Shown piece by piece: positions 1 to 9,163 of a stretch of DNA of 64,000 nucleotides (its first letter is position 1; every line of letters starts with the position of its first letter). The translations under genes were made by a program, and so were the position numbers. Source of the stretch: Paenibacillus macquariensis (GTDB lineage: Bacteria > Bacillota > Bacilli > Paenibacillales > Paenibacillaceae); assembly GCF_900156375.1 (NCBI RefSeq), contig NZ_FTNK01000008.1, positions 124,001 through 188,000 of the forward strand. Direction: 5' to 3'. The notes under the pieces were generated by a model that did no database searches, was not told where the DNA came from, and saw only the letters and a list, made by a program, of their open reading frames with translations.

Positions 1-861
1 GGATATGCAACGCGGAAAAACGAAAGATTTATGGCGACTGTTTATGTTCCGAAGGAACCAAGTGTTCTCAAGGATTTTGTTAATCTGAGGGATAGACGAA
101 GTGGTAAATCGATTGTTACGGATAAGTCCTCTGTGATTGTTACAGAAATGCTTGCGTCCGCTTTAGGCATACAAAAGGGAGATACGTTCACCCTTGAAAA
201 TGCTAATGGAGAAACAGGTAAGTTCGTTCTCTCAGGAATAGCTGAAAACTATGTAGGTAGTTATATATATCTTAATCAAGCGGATTATAACAATGCTTTT
301 GGTAAAGCTCCTTCCTACAATACGTTGATGTTAAACACCTTTATAACCGACGATTCGCAGCAGGATGCGGCACTTACCAAGTTATTAACGAGTGACACCG
401 TTTCGAGTGCAGCATTTGTATCACAAACCAAGAAGTCGTATGACAATTTACTATCTAGCATTAACTTTGTTGTCTTTGCGCTTATCATGGCGGCTGGTGG
501 GCTTGCTATCGTTGTAATTTATAATCTTACTAATATCAATATCAGTGAACGTAGAAAAGAACTTGCCACATTAAAAGTGCTCGGGTTCCATAATAAAGAA
601 GTTGGAGGGTATATATTCCGTGAGATCTTCATACTAAGTATGTTTGGAACAGGTGTGGGTCTGCTGCTCGGGATGGCTCTTCATGCATTTGTGGTAAGAA
701 CATCAGAAAGAACAGATTTAATGTTTGGCAGAAGTATTTCTATCTCAAGTTTTATAGCATCTGCGGTCATTACGATGGTATTCTCATTTATTGTACAGTT
801 GATTTTGTATAGGAAGCTGAAGAAGATAGAAATGGTTGACTCTATGAAAGCAAGCGATTAG
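1..861 (+). CDS. FtsX-like ABC transporter permease, C-terminal part (5' end outside window)
   Basis: The reading frame is open from base 1, so the gene begins upstream and the ATG at 31 is internal. The visible 286 residues contain a soluble extracellular region, then a transmembrane segment near residues 155-178, the short cytoplasmic signature NISERRKELATLKVLGF, and two further hydrophobic segments near the C-terminus. That is the layout of an FtsX/MacB-type permease domain, where the RKELATLKVLG loop contacts the ABC ATPase. Such proteins usually act in antimicrobial-peptide resistance or lipoprotein and lipid handling. The length suggests a large two-domain permease, but the ATPase partner is not in view, so substrate and role stay open. 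It ends in ...VDSMKASD, with no strong terminator directly after it. Confidence 0.85.
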   Translation, partial: GYATRKNERFMATVYVPKEPSVLKDFVNLRDRRSGKSIVTDKSSVIVTEMLASALGIQKGDTFTLENANGETGKFVLSGIAENYVGSYIYLNQADYNNAFGKAPSYNTLMLNTFITDDSQQDAALTKLLTSDTVSSAAFVSQTKKSYDNLLSSINFVVFALIMAAGGLAIVVIYNLTNINISERRKELATLKVLGFHNKEVGGYIFREIFILSMFGTGVGLLLGMALHAFVVRTSERTDLMFGRSISISSFIASAVITMVFSFIVQLILYRKLKKIEMVDSMKASD

Positions 862-1508
862 TGCTTGATATAAATTAATTGTAGCCCCTTTAAGTAGACA
901 CTCTACTATCCCATCAATAATTCTGGGGAAATAGTGCGCTTGAAGGGGTTGTTAGTCGAACTGAGTCCTAAGACCTAAAAATAATGTAGTATTTTGGTAG
1001 CGTTTTATTTGTGACTATGATAATATAACATCATTGCCTTTGGGTAATATACCCAAATATATGATACCTAGGAAGTTTTGAGAAATACATAATGTAAGAC
1101 TAGATTACAGGATATAATCCTGTGAATATACTAAGAATCACTAGAAACTAGCAAATATACTTGTTTAATATTCTACATTAGGAGTTCTTTCGTTCTCTGC
1201 GGTGTGTAGTAGTGGTATTACACACATCGAGAGTTGGTGGAGGTGCGCCTTTTCATGTCGATATTTTAGGGCGTTAATTGGTGAAAATGTAATAGAGACT
1301 AAAGAACTAAGCATTCTTGAGGGGATTTTTTTTAGAAAAGTCGTGTGGGTATAATCGCCTATATAAATGTAAGAGGATTGTAATCACTGAATGTTAGCTA
1401 GAATTCAGATGATTTTATATAAGATGATGGATTATTTCAAGCCCTGTTTACTAGGGGGAGAGAATTTGTCACAACCTTCTTGAAAATACATGATAAGAGG
1501 AGAACTGA
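862..1508 (+). promoter_or_regulatory. 647-base leader of the SLH gene with several inverted repeats
   Basis: No gene is visible here. The stretch holds the hairpin at 884-949, an 8-bp perfect inverted repeat TTTGGGTA-ATA-TACCCAAA (1039-1057), ACAGGAT-ATA-ATCCTGT (1107-1123) and a bulged hairpin CTCTGCGGTGTGTA / TACACACATCGAGAG (1195-1233). It also has a T-rich stretch after GAGGGG near 1320-1330. S-layer and surface-protein genes of Paenibacillaceae often have long leaders, and this may be an untranslated leader with regulatory structure. No known riboswitch class could be recognised. The gene's ribosome site, GAGGAG at 1497-1502, is 6 nt before the ATG. Confidence 0.4.
884..949. repeat. imperfect long hairpin downstream of the FtsX-like gene
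   Basis: CCCCTTTAAG (885-894) pairs with CTTGAAGGGG (939-948) with one G-U pair. The interior CACT..CTATCCCA also pairs imperfectly with TGGGGAAATAGTG (924-936). No T-run follows, so this is a weak terminator at best. It could be a mobile-element end or MITE remnant, or a 3' mRNA-stabilising structure. Confidence 0.45.
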
Positions 1509-4430
1509 ATGATGAAGATTAAAAGGAAATTATTATCTGTAATGTTGACTGGAGTAATGGTAGTTGGAATGATGCCACCTATATCTTACGCTGCTGAGGG
1601 AAGTAGCCCAGAGATCAATCTACCTGTGTTTTCGGATATGACGAACAACTGGTCGACGGGTGCACTCAACAATGCTGTAACGAATGGGTTGCTGAGCGGA
1701 GCAGATGGAAAGATTTCACCTAATGATAATTTGACCAGAGCCCAAATGGCAACTGTCATCGCACGTGCTTTTGGAGCTACTGCGAAAAATGATTTGAAGT
1801 TTGCAGACATCAAATCTACAGATTGGTATGCAGACAGTTTGGCAATTGCTAGTCAGATGAATGTCATCCAAGGTTCAGACGGAAAGATGAATCCCAACAA
1901 GGCGATCACTCGTCAAGAAGTGTTTGCTGTTATCGCAAGAGCATTGAAGTTACAACCTGCAACTACGATCAATAAGAATTTTGCAGATGTGAATGAAATA
2001 TCCGATTGGGCAAAAGGTGATATTTATGCGATTGTAAATGGTGGATATATTCAGGGGTCCAATGGAAAGTTGAATCCTAAGGGATTGATTACGAGAGCAG
2101 AGTTTGCTCAAACCTTAGATAATATTCTAAAACAATATATTAGAACAGCAGGCGAATATACCACAGTTGCTGAAGGTAATATCATGGTGAATACACCGAA
2201 TGTTACTTTGAAGAACGTAACAGTGAGTGGTGATCTCATTATTGGTGACGGTGTAGGTAATGGTGAGGTTACATTAGACAATGTGAAGGTTACCGGTCGA
2301 ATGGTCGTTCGTGGTGGTGGGGTGAATTCCATTATTATCACAGGAACATCCAATGTGTCCAATGTGATCGTTGCAAGAATAGACGGCGCAGTTAGCGTTA
2401 AGGTTAAAGGCGATGCCAACGTTGGAATCGTGTATATAGATGATGGGTCCGACGACGTTCATATTGAAGGTACCGTTGGCAAAGTTGAGATTCATGCAGA
2501 AGATATTGTGGTTAGTACCATTGGCGCAAATATCAAAGATATTAATATTTCTGCTCAGAACTCGAAGGTCATTATCGATGCTAAATCAAAAGTGAATTCT
2601 GTAGATATTAATGCAGCAGCAAGTAAAACAAAAGTAGAGGTTGCGGGTGCGGTAGCTACTATTGTAACAGCTGCAGCAAATACTGAGATAACAGGTACAG
2701 GTACAGTAACGAGAGTGGAAGTACAGGGCGGTGCAACAGATTCCAAAATTGAAACTCCAAAGACGCAAATCGTAGTTAGTCCTGGCGTAACAGGTATTAC
2801 AGGTGTCGGTGGTGTCCAAATTAGCGGAGGTACAACGGTAGGTGGAACAGCGAGTAACGTAGCAACAACGACTCCTCCAACATCTGGCGGTGGAAGTTCT
2901 AATGGTGGCGGTTCTGGTGGAGGTACAACTCCGGAAGTAGCAGACCTAACAGCATACAATGCGACTTTAGCAGCGGTTGTAAAAGCTGATTATACGCAAG
3001 AAAGCTGGACAATCTATCAAACGGTAGTATTGGCTAATGTAGTTACAGCAGCAAATACTCAAAGACAAGTAAATGCAGCCATAGCAGCAATCCAAGCGGC
3101 ACAAAAAGCTTTAGTGAAGGTGGAAGCACCAGTAGTAACAGAAGCAAACGTAGCTAACTTAGAACAATTGAAAACAGCATTAGAATCAGAAGTAATTAAA
3201 ACAATCAACATCACTACTAGTATTCCAGCAATCACTGAAACATTAGTAGTAAACCATGAAGTAACAATTAACGGTGGAGAAAATACGACACTTACCTTCA
3301 CAGATGCACTTAACACACTAGCAAATGGACAAAGACAAGGAATACTAGTTCTTGCTAACGGAACAAAGATAAATAACCTGTCCGTTGTAATGGCAGGGGT
3401 AACAGGATGGCAGGGTGTATACGGAATCCAGGTTTATAAAGCAACAGAAGTAACACTTAAAGATGTAACGGCAAGAGGTGCAGATGGAGGTATTCTAGTA
3501 AACGCATCTGCAGTAACATTAGAAGGACAAACCACCGTTAGTGATAACGAATTTGGTGGGATTGAAGTATCGAATGCAACAGCAGATGTATTATCAAACT
3601 CAGTATTAACAGTTACTGGAACCTTAGTTAACAGTTCTGAAGTATATAAACAACCAACGATTTGGTTAGTGAATGATCAAGGAACAGTAACAGGTGGACC
3701 AGCAACAACAAATACAACGATCAAAGCTGATCAAACTCAATACTATTTGGTGGCGGACAATGCAAAAGCACCAGTAGTAACAGTAGCAAATGTAGCTACC
3801 GTAGAAGAATTGAAAACAGCATTAGCAACAGAAGCAATTAAAACAATAAATGTAACAGAAGATATTTCAGCTATCGCTGAAGCATTAGTAGTAAACCATG
3901 CAGTAACAATTAACGGTGGAGGTAAGACATTAACCTTCACAAATGCACTTAACGAACTGACAAACGGACAAAGACAAGGAATTCTTGTTCTTGCTAACGG
4001 AACAAAGGTAAATAGTCTGTCCGTTGTAATGGCAGGGGTAACAGGATGGCAGGGTGTATACGGAATCCAGGTTTATAAAGCAACAGAAGTAACACTTAAA
4101 GATGTAACGGCAAGAGGTGCAGATGGAGGTATTCTAGTAAACGCATCTGCAGTAACATTAGAAGGACAAACCACCGTTAGTGATAACGAATTTGGTGGGA
4201 TTGAAGTATCAAAAGGTTCTGCAGAAGGACTATCAAACTCAGTATTAACGGTTACTGGAACTTTAGTTAACGATTCTGAAGCAACTGAACAACCAACAAT
4301 TTGGTTAGTAATAGACCAAGGAGAAGTAGAAAGCGGACTAGAATTTAAAAATACAACGATTGATAATAAACAAATTCGATATTATTTGGAAGAGGAAAAT
4401 GCAGCACCGACACCAGCTCCGGCGCCATAG
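1509..4430 (+). CDS. secreted S-layer homology (SLH) protein with beta-helix repeats
   Basis: A 973-residue exported surface protein. A signal peptide ends near residue 28 (ISYAAEG). Three SLH domains follow at about 38-85, 98-145 and 155-205, each ending in a TRAQ/TRQE/TRAE motif; they anchor proteins to pyruvylated secondary cell-wall polymer. Residues 215-445 form a Val/Asn/Gly-rich right-handed beta-helix-like region. Next come a Gly/Ser linker (about 455-475), a FIVAR-like three-helix segment (about 478-540), then two tandem repeats of about 210 residues with parallel beta-helix (pectate-lyase-like) character, and a PTPAPAP tail. No catalytic residues were recognised. An adhesin or glycan-binding surface role is inferred. 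GAGGAG stands 6 nt before the chosen ATG; a second ATG follows immediately. Confidence 0.85.
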   Translation: MMKIKRKLLSVMLTGVMVVGMMPPISYAAEGSSPEINLPVFSDMTNNWSTGALNNAVTNGLLSGADGKISPNDNLTRAQMATVIARAFGATAKNDLKFADIKSTDWYADSLAIASQMNVIQGSDGKMNPNKAITRQEVFAVIARALKLQPATTINKNFADVNEISDWAKGDIYAIVNGGYIQGSNGKLNPKGLITRAEFAQTLDNILKQYIRTAGEYTTVAEGNIMVNTPNVTLKNVTVSGDLIIGDGVGNGEVTLDNVKVTGRMVVRGGGVNSIIITGTSNVSNVIVARIDGAVSVKVKGDANVGIVYIDDGSDDVHIEGTVGKVEIHAEDIVVSTIGANIKDINISAQNSKVIIDAKSKVNSVDINAAASKTKVEVAGAVATIVTAAANTEITGTGTVTRVEVQGGATDSKIETPKTQIVVSPGVTGITGVGGVQISGGTTVGGTASNVATTTPPTSGGGSSNGGGSGGGTTPEVADLTAYNATLAAVVKADYTQESWTIYQTVVLANVVTAANTQRQVNAAIAAIQAAQKALVKVEAPVVTEANVANLEQLKTALESEVIKTINITTSIPAITETLVVNHEVTINGGENTTLTFTDALNTLANGQRQGILVLANGTKINNLSVVMAGVTGWQGVYGIQVYKATEVTLKDVTARGADGGILVNASAVTLEGQTTVSDNEFGGIEVSNATADVLSNSVLTVTGTLVNSSEVYKQPTIWLVNDQGTVTGGPATTNTTIKADQTQYYLVADNAKAPVVTVANVATVEELKTALATEAIKTINVTEDISAIAEALVVNHAVTINGGGKTLTFTNALNELTNGQRQGILVLANGTKVNSLSVVMAGVTGWQGVYGIQVYKATEVTLKDVTARGADGGILVNASAVTLEGQTTVSDNEFGGIEVSKGSAEGLSNSVLTVTGTLVNDSEATEQPTIWLVIDQGEVESGLEFKNTTIDNKQIRYYLEEENAAPTPAPAP
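3378..3571 (+). repeat. direct repeat copy 1 (194 bp) within the SLH gene
   Basis: This stretch is base-for-base identical to 4017-4210, an offset of 639 bp. The flanks of the two repeat units have diverged in many positions, so the core was duplicated or homogenised recently. It encodes the VTGWQGVYGIQVYKATE to FGGIEVS section of the beta-helix repeat. Confidence 0.9.
4017..4210 (+). repeat. direct repeat copy 2 (194 bp) within the SLH gene
   Basis: Second identical copy of the 194-bp core at 3378-3571, in the same reading frame. It lies in the last repeat unit of the protein. Confidence 0.9.
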
Positions 4431-4440
4431 GTAATGTAAT

Positions 4441-4461
4441 GCACCAGCAGTAACAGAAGCA
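4441..4461 (+). repeat. remnant of a further repeat start after the SLH stop codon
   Basis: GCACCAGCAGTAACAGAAGC matches the opening of repeat unit 1 (from 3127) with one substitution, but it lies 10 bases past the stop and out of frame. The gene probably once had another repeat unit that was deleted down to this stub. Confidence 0.5.
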
Positions 4462-4510
4462 TTAGCTGAGTCACTAAATTTCCATTGCCGTACTAATAAC
4501 TTAGCACCCA

Positions 4511-4545
4511 AACCCGTCACTGATAAATATCTGTGACGGGTTTTT
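4511..4545 (+). terminator. rho-independent terminator of the SLH gene
   Basis: AACCCGTCAC (4511-4520) pairs perfectly with GTGACGGGTT (4533-4542) and is followed by T residues. Confidence 0.9.
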
Positions 4546-4683
4546 ACGAAAGCCAAGCATAAAATTTTCCTCGCCATACTGACAAAATGGATCTTTATAA
4601 ACTATTAGGTCTAAGCATTGTAAATCAGCGTGCTCTTTTGTACACTTCTCATCAATTTAATAAGCGCATAACATATGCAAATA

Positions 4684-4723
4684 CAAAGACGAATCCTACC
4701 TTATTAGATAGGATTCGTCTTTG
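4684..4723 (-). terminator. terminator downstream of the lacI-type gene (possibly bidirectional)
   Basis: CAAAGACGAATCCTA (4684-4698) and TAGGATTCGTCTTTG (4709-4723) form a perfect 15-bp stem. It lies directly after the minus-strand regulator gene, with T-rich ends on both strands. Confidence 0.8.
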
Positions 4724-4737
4724 TCTGTAGGATAGAA

Positions 4738-5703
4738 TTATACTGGATGTACAGAATCACCCTGAATTAAAGTGACATAAATTCGTTCCTGATCTACTTC
4801 TTCACAAGCGATAAGTTTTAATAATTGCTCTGAAGCGATGGAACCCCATTTGTGCTTTGAATAATCGATGGTGGCTAATCGAGGTTGTGTATATTGCGTT
4901 AGCTCCATGTTATCAAATCCGATCAGGTGGATATGCTCACCGATTCGGAAGTCACTTTTCTGAACGGCATTATACATACCGATGGACATTTCATCATTAA
5001 GACAGAAGACTGCAACGGGTTCGGTATAATCTTGCATGATTTGATGCGCCGCTTGTTCGCCAGATAATTTATCGAATTTCCCTTGAATGGAAATACATTC
5101 AATAGGTTGATTTCTATCGATCGTTTGCTTCACGGCTTGTAGTCGTTGATTCGAATCGAAAGAGTCAGGAGGTCCTGTAACAATATAAATTTTACGATGG
5201 CCTTGTTCAATTAAGTATTCAACAGCAAGTCCTGCCCCGGCTTTATTGTCGAGTAATACTTGGTTGATATTGGGGTGTATTAATTCTCTGTCGAGCACAA
5301 CTAATTTATGACCACGATCCGCATGGAGTAGTAATTCCTCACTAGAGAATAATGCATCTAGAACGATAGCTCCGTCGATCATTTTCTCCGGCAAAAGACG
5401 ATGCGACTGTTTGCCGCTACAGACGATTAAATCGTAGCCATTTTTGTTTAGAACTTCTTTCATGCCTTGTAATAAATCACCATAAAATACACCGTTGTAA
5501 TCTGTTAAGAACGCACCGATAATTTTAGTCTCACGTCTTTTTAAATTTCGAGCAGCTGCATTAGGTACGTAATTTAATTCTTTTGCTATAGCTAATATTC
5601 TTGATGCGGTTTCCTCGGTGACTTTGGAACTCCTGTTTAGCGCATAAGAAACGGTCGAGATTGAGACCCCGGCTTTTTTAGCGATATCTTTAATACTGAT
5701 CAC
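4738..5703 (-). CDS. LacI-family transcriptional regulator of the beta-glucan locus
   Basis: A 321-residue LacI/GalR-type repressor. The N-terminal HTH reads ISIKDIAKKAGVSISTVSYALN, with the hinge helix at NAAARNLKRR (LacI-type minor-groove helix). A periplasmic-binding-protein-like sugar domain follows to the end (IGFDNMELTQYTQPRLATIDY). The frame stays open to an ATG at 5733, but AGGAG (5712-5716) sits 8 nt before a GTG at 5703 that places ISIKDIAKKAG at the N-terminus, as is normal for the family; I chose that GTG. It lies downstream of the GH94 and GH3 genes, and five AAACGTTT cores typical of LacI operators sit in their promoter region. It is therefore the probable regulator, with a sophorooligosaccharide or derived sugar as inducer by inference. 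Confidence 0.88.
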   Translation of the reverse strand: MISIKDIAKKAGVSISTVSYALNRSSKVTEETASRILAIAKELNYVPNAAARNLKRRETKIIGAFLTDYNGVFYGDLLQGMKEVLNKNGYDLIVCSGKQSHRLLPEKMIDGAIVLDALFSSEELLLHADRGHKLVVLDRELIHPNINQVLLDNKAGAGLAVEYLIEQGHRKIYIVTGPPDSFDSNQRLQAVKQTIDRNQPIECISIQGKFDKLSGEQAAHQIMQDYTEPVAVFCLNDEMSIGMYNAVQKSDFRIGEHIHLIGFDNMELTQYTQPRLATIDYSKHKWGSIASEQLLKLIACEEVDQERIYVTLIQGDSVHPV

Positions 5704-5771
5704 GACATTCGCTCCTAACATTCTCTCCGTCATTATGATACTTCTTTATTCTAATACTATATCAAAGTTTA

Positions 5772-5793
5772 TGGCGATCCCGAAAGATCGCCA
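5772..5793 (-). terminator. hairpin between the GH94 gene and the lacI-type gene
   Basis: TGGCGATC (5772-5779) and GATCGCCA (5786-5793) form a perfect 8-bp stem with a 6-nt loop just after the GH94 stop. No clear T-run follows, so it may only partly terminate and let lacI be co-transcribed weakly. Confidence 0.55.
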
Positions 5794-5801
5794 CATAAAT
5801 T

Positions 5802-8800
5802 TTACATATAAATGTTGATTTCATTCATCGTTTCGTTCATCAAATCACCTAGTTGTTGCTCGCTGATTCGAATACCACCTTCACGATAACGGTTGGCTGT
5901 TTGCGTTGTAGCAACATCTTGTTCATTTACAGTGACACGGCTGATTGCTTGACCAGTAATATGGTAGACGAAGCGTACCTTATATCCGTTGAGTGTGAAG
6001 TCAAATTGCATACCATCACATGTTGTTGGTAGGACAGGATCTAGAATAAGATCGCCACCTTCATGACGAATACCTAAGCAGTTAGAGATCAATTGGTTCA
6101 TGTAGATCCCAGGTCCGCTAGAGTAGATTCTCCAACCACCTTTGACAGCGACATCACCCGTACGTAATTCGTTGAACCGTTCCTGTGCTTCATAGCGGTT
6201 ATTGAACTTCCCATCGGAGCTACTAAAGTAAGCGTTACTCTGACGTATTTCAGCATTCGGTACGACGTTTTGGATGCCAATAGGGTTAATCATGGCAAGG
6301 CCTTTCCAAGTTTCATCGGCTTTACCGAGCTTGGCCATAGCTTCAACGAAGCGGATGTGAGCATGAACGTATTGTAGACCGACTTCACGACCAAAGTTCG
6401 CTGCTTGTTCAGCACGCTTGAAGTTCGAGCTTACACCACCAACATATTGAGCTGGACGGTTCATCAGGCGAACGCCATCCGGACAATAAAGTTCTTTCTT
6501 AATAAGCTCATAGTGAGCGGCTGCTTGTTCTTCAGTTAGTAATTCACCGATCATACTGCGAGTCATCGGAAGCAGGCGGTATTGAATGCCAGTCTTCGTA
6601 TCCGTAGGATGTAGCATCAATTCCGCTTGACCTGGTTCTTCCATATATACAAAGCCTGGAATGACATCGGTTTGCAACATATAGCGATTAAAGTCAGCTT
6701 TAATACCTGTAGCAAGATTGCTTAATTCAGCAGACATCGCTTCATCATGATGGGATAGCGCAGAAGATAGTTGGTTAAACACTTGATATGTGAGTGCAAC
6801 GGTCCAACTGCTGACCATATATTGTTTCAATTGTGCATTCGCAGGCTGAAGCGTATCGTCCCAGTCACCATCGCCATAAGAAGATAAGTGCGTATCATGT
6901 AAGAAATGGCCTTTAATATAATCGATTTCTTTCTTAGCATGATCATAAATGCTTACTTTCTTCTCTGTTAATTCGCCTGTGTGACGGATGGAATAAGGCA
7001 CTTCTTCTTGGAGAATGCTGTAATCCTTCGTGAAGTTCAGGTAGTCACCTAATATTTTGAGTGGCCACACAATAATATCGCCATGGCTTTCTTCTTGTTG
7101 AATTCGATAGTATTGATCGAACATGAACCATTGCGGCCAGTTGCCTTCATCTTCATATTGATGCGTGAACACCATCTTAATAATGTCACGTACTTCATCA
7201 TATTTTTGAGTCGCCATGAAATATTCTATAGGACCTTGGCATACATCACGCGTACCCCATGCTGCACCACCATATTGCTCTAAACCGTGTGGAACGGAAT
7301 AGTGTACTAGCATATTGTGTGTGTACCACCATGCTAGTGCGTTTACTTTTTGAATATCGTCGGTAAGGCCTTCGGGATGATTCAGGTTAAATCCGTTCAT
7401 CACTTGCTCAAAGAACGCACGATACTGAGCGATCTCGGTAGTTGCATCGGAAGTTCCGAAAGGAATAAATTCACCATCAATTAATCCTTGAGCAGTCATA
7501 TGCCACTCGCTTGTCGTAGATAGTTCAAGGACTACAAGTGAAGTTGATCCGGCATCTACATGTGAAGCCATCGAGGTCTCGTCTTGGACCGTCATATCAG
7601 CACCTGTAAACTTCATGCGATAGCAGAGCTCCGGAAGTGTATTGGCACTATCGGAAGCTGAATCTGCACGGAATGTAAGTACGGAATCAGACTGTTCCAT
7701 GTGATAAGGTGTAACGTACTCATTGTTGTTCATTACGACTTGATTTGTTACGAGATAACGATAAGCTTTGCCACTTGCAGAACGAACTTGTAAGTGCAAT
7801 TCCGGTGTGTTTACCGTTGTATGATTCGTAATAACGATCATATCGTCAGCCATTTTGTAGTGCCAGCGAGCATAGTTGAAGCCCATTTCGAACATGGAAG
7901 GCATAGTGAGTAGGTGATAGGTACCTTCGATTTCGATGTAAATGCGTTGACCAGATGTTTTCATCACGTTCAGTGCGTTACGAGCATTCGTTATCATTTT
8001 ATTGCAAGACGTATTTCCAACAACCAATTGTGAGTTGAATATACCATACATGTAAGATGTTGTTGTTAAGATTTTACTATTTAAACGCGCGTTATCCCCA
8101 GTCATTAGAATGTGACCATGAGGGCGTTCTACGAGTAATTCTTTTGCTTTCAATACAATATGTTCGTGCGTATCCGTAAAGAAGGACAATAGTTCTTCGC
8201 CGTTCCACTCTTCTTGGTGACGATTAGGGAAGAGTGTTTTCACTTCTTCTAATGTCATCGATTCCGTTGCTAGTGGTGAAGCGATATGCGATCCAATGCT
8301 TACTTTACTAATGGAGATGGTTTCAGCTATTTGTAGTTCAGATACGTAAGCCCATGCTTCTGCAATTTCTTGATTGAATTCAAGGGATGTAATGGCGTTC
8401 GGATGATCTGGTCTGAATAGCCCGTAGAATACAAAATTTGCAGTCCCATCGAGTGTTACCTGTTCTGATTGCAAAGCAGTATAAGCAAATTCATATTGAT
8501 AGACTTCATTATTTAATTGTGTCTGCTGAAGAGCAGCAGCTTGGTTCGTAGATTTATAAGATAGTCCAAAGAATTGGAAGCCGTCTGTTGAGAAGCCTAC
8601 GGACTTCGTTAATGAACCTTGTTGGATATAAGGGAACGCGCCGCCTTGTGGCATGTTCTGACGTGAGCATACGACGTAACCTTTATCAGCATCTTCAAAC
8701 ATGGCATGGTCAATATACTGAGAGAGATAGGCTTCGTTCGAGCGTACAGCTGCTTGATCTGCTAGACCCATATCTTGTCCGTAAATGATATCAACAACTT

Positions 8801-9155
8801 CGCCTTGTCCTTCAACTTGAACATCCCAGAACCAAATGTTCATCGGTGTTAACGTGAATGTTACACGATAACGAAGGGATTCAAATATGCCGTTATAGAT
8901 CACTTGAGAGTCAGTATAGCTTACCTCACTAGTTGATTGAATACCAAGTAGTGGTGTGATATTCATGCCTGATTCGTTGTGTATACGAAGGTATAAATTG
9001 TTTAGTGATCCATCTAAAGGATTGGCGATCCATTGATTAATCATCGTCTTATTCATAAGTATTTCACGGATATCTCCGCTATTCATAAATGTAAAGGCTA
9101 AGTTATTTGATGTTATCTGGAAATTCGAAGTATTCCTAGCTGTCATTGTCCTCAC
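5802..9155 (-). CDS. GH94 glycoside phosphorylase, probable 1,2-beta-oligoglucan phosphorylase
   Basis: A 1117-residue cytoplasmic protein of glycoside hydrolase family 94. These enzymes split beta-glucosidic bonds with phosphate to give alpha-glucose 1-phosphate. The N-terminal half is beta-sandwich type; the C-terminal half is an (alpha/alpha)6 barrel with YGDGDWDDTLQP, whose Asp near residue 766 aligns with the general acid of the family. Cellobiose phosphorylases are about 800 residues; about 1110 residues is typical of 1,2-beta-oligoglucan phosphorylases such as Lin1839 of Listeria innocua. The neighbours fit too: GH3 upstream, LacI downstream, ABC importer divergent. The substrate is thus inferred from length and context. 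The start is GTG 9155 or ATG 9146 (MTARNTSN); neither has a strong ribosome site. The gap to the GH3 gene is 8 bases, so the two form an operon. Confidence 0.85.
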   Translation of the reverse strand: MRTMTARNTSNFQITSNNLAFTFMNSGDIREILMNKTMINQWIANPLDGSLNNLYLRIHNESGMNITPLLGIQSTSEVSYTDSQVIYNGIFESLRYRVTFTLTPMNIWFWDVQVEGQGEVVDIIYGQDMGLADQAAVRSNEAYLSQYIDHAMFEDADKGYVVCSRQNMPQGGAFPYIQQGSLTKSVGFSTDGFQFFGLSYKSTNQAAALQQTQLNNEVYQYEFAYTALQSEQVTLDGTANFVFYGLFRPDHPNAITSLEFNQEIAEAWAYVSELQIAETISISKVSIGSHIASPLATESMTLEEVKTLFPNRHQEEWNGEELLSFFTDTHEHIVLKAKELLVERPHGHILMTGDNARLNSKILTTTSYMYGIFNSQLVVGNTSCNKMITNARNALNVMKTSGQRIYIEIEGTYHLLTMPSMFEMGFNYARWHYKMADDMIVITNHTTVNTPELHLQVRSASGKAYRYLVTNQVVMNNNEYVTPYHMEQSDSVLTFRADSASDSANTLPELCYRMKFTGADMTVQDETSMASHVDAGSTSLVVLELSTTSEWHMTAQGLIDGEFIPFGTSDATTEIAQYRAFFEQVMNGFNLNHPEGLTDDIQKVNALAWWYTHNMLVHYSVPHGLEQYGGAAWGTRDVCQGPIEYFMATQKYDEVRDIIKMVFTHQYEDEGNWPQWFMFDQYYRIQQEESHGDIIVWPLKILGDYLNFTKDYSILQEEVPYSIRHTGELTEKKVSIYDHAKKEIDYIKGHFLHDTHLSSYGDGDWDDTLQPANAQLKQYMVSSWTVALTYQVFNQLSSALSHHDEAMSAELSNLATGIKADFNRYMLQTDVIPGFVYMEEPGQAELMLHPTDTKTGIQYRLLPMTRSMIGELLTEEQAAAHYELIKKELYCPDGVRLMNRPAQYVGGVSSNFKRAEQAANFGREVGLQYVHAHIRFVEAMAKLGKADETWKGLAMINPIGIQNVVPNAEIRQSNAYFSSSDGKFNNRYEAQERFNELRTGDVAVKGGWRIYSSGPGIYMNQLISNCLGIRHEGGDLILDPVLPTTCDGMQFDFTLNGYKVRFVYHITGQAISRVTVNEQDVATTQTANRYREGGIRISEQQLGDLMNETMNEINIYM

Positions 9156-9163
9156 TCGCTTTC

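Noticed and set aside
884..949. Possible insertion-sequence end
   Set aside because: Only an imperfect hairpin is present; no transposase fragment or target duplication is visible nearby.
2108..2959. Long antisense frames inside the SLH gene
   Set aside because: They mirror the repetitive Val/Thr/Gly codons of the real gene, lack ribosome sites and resemble no protein.
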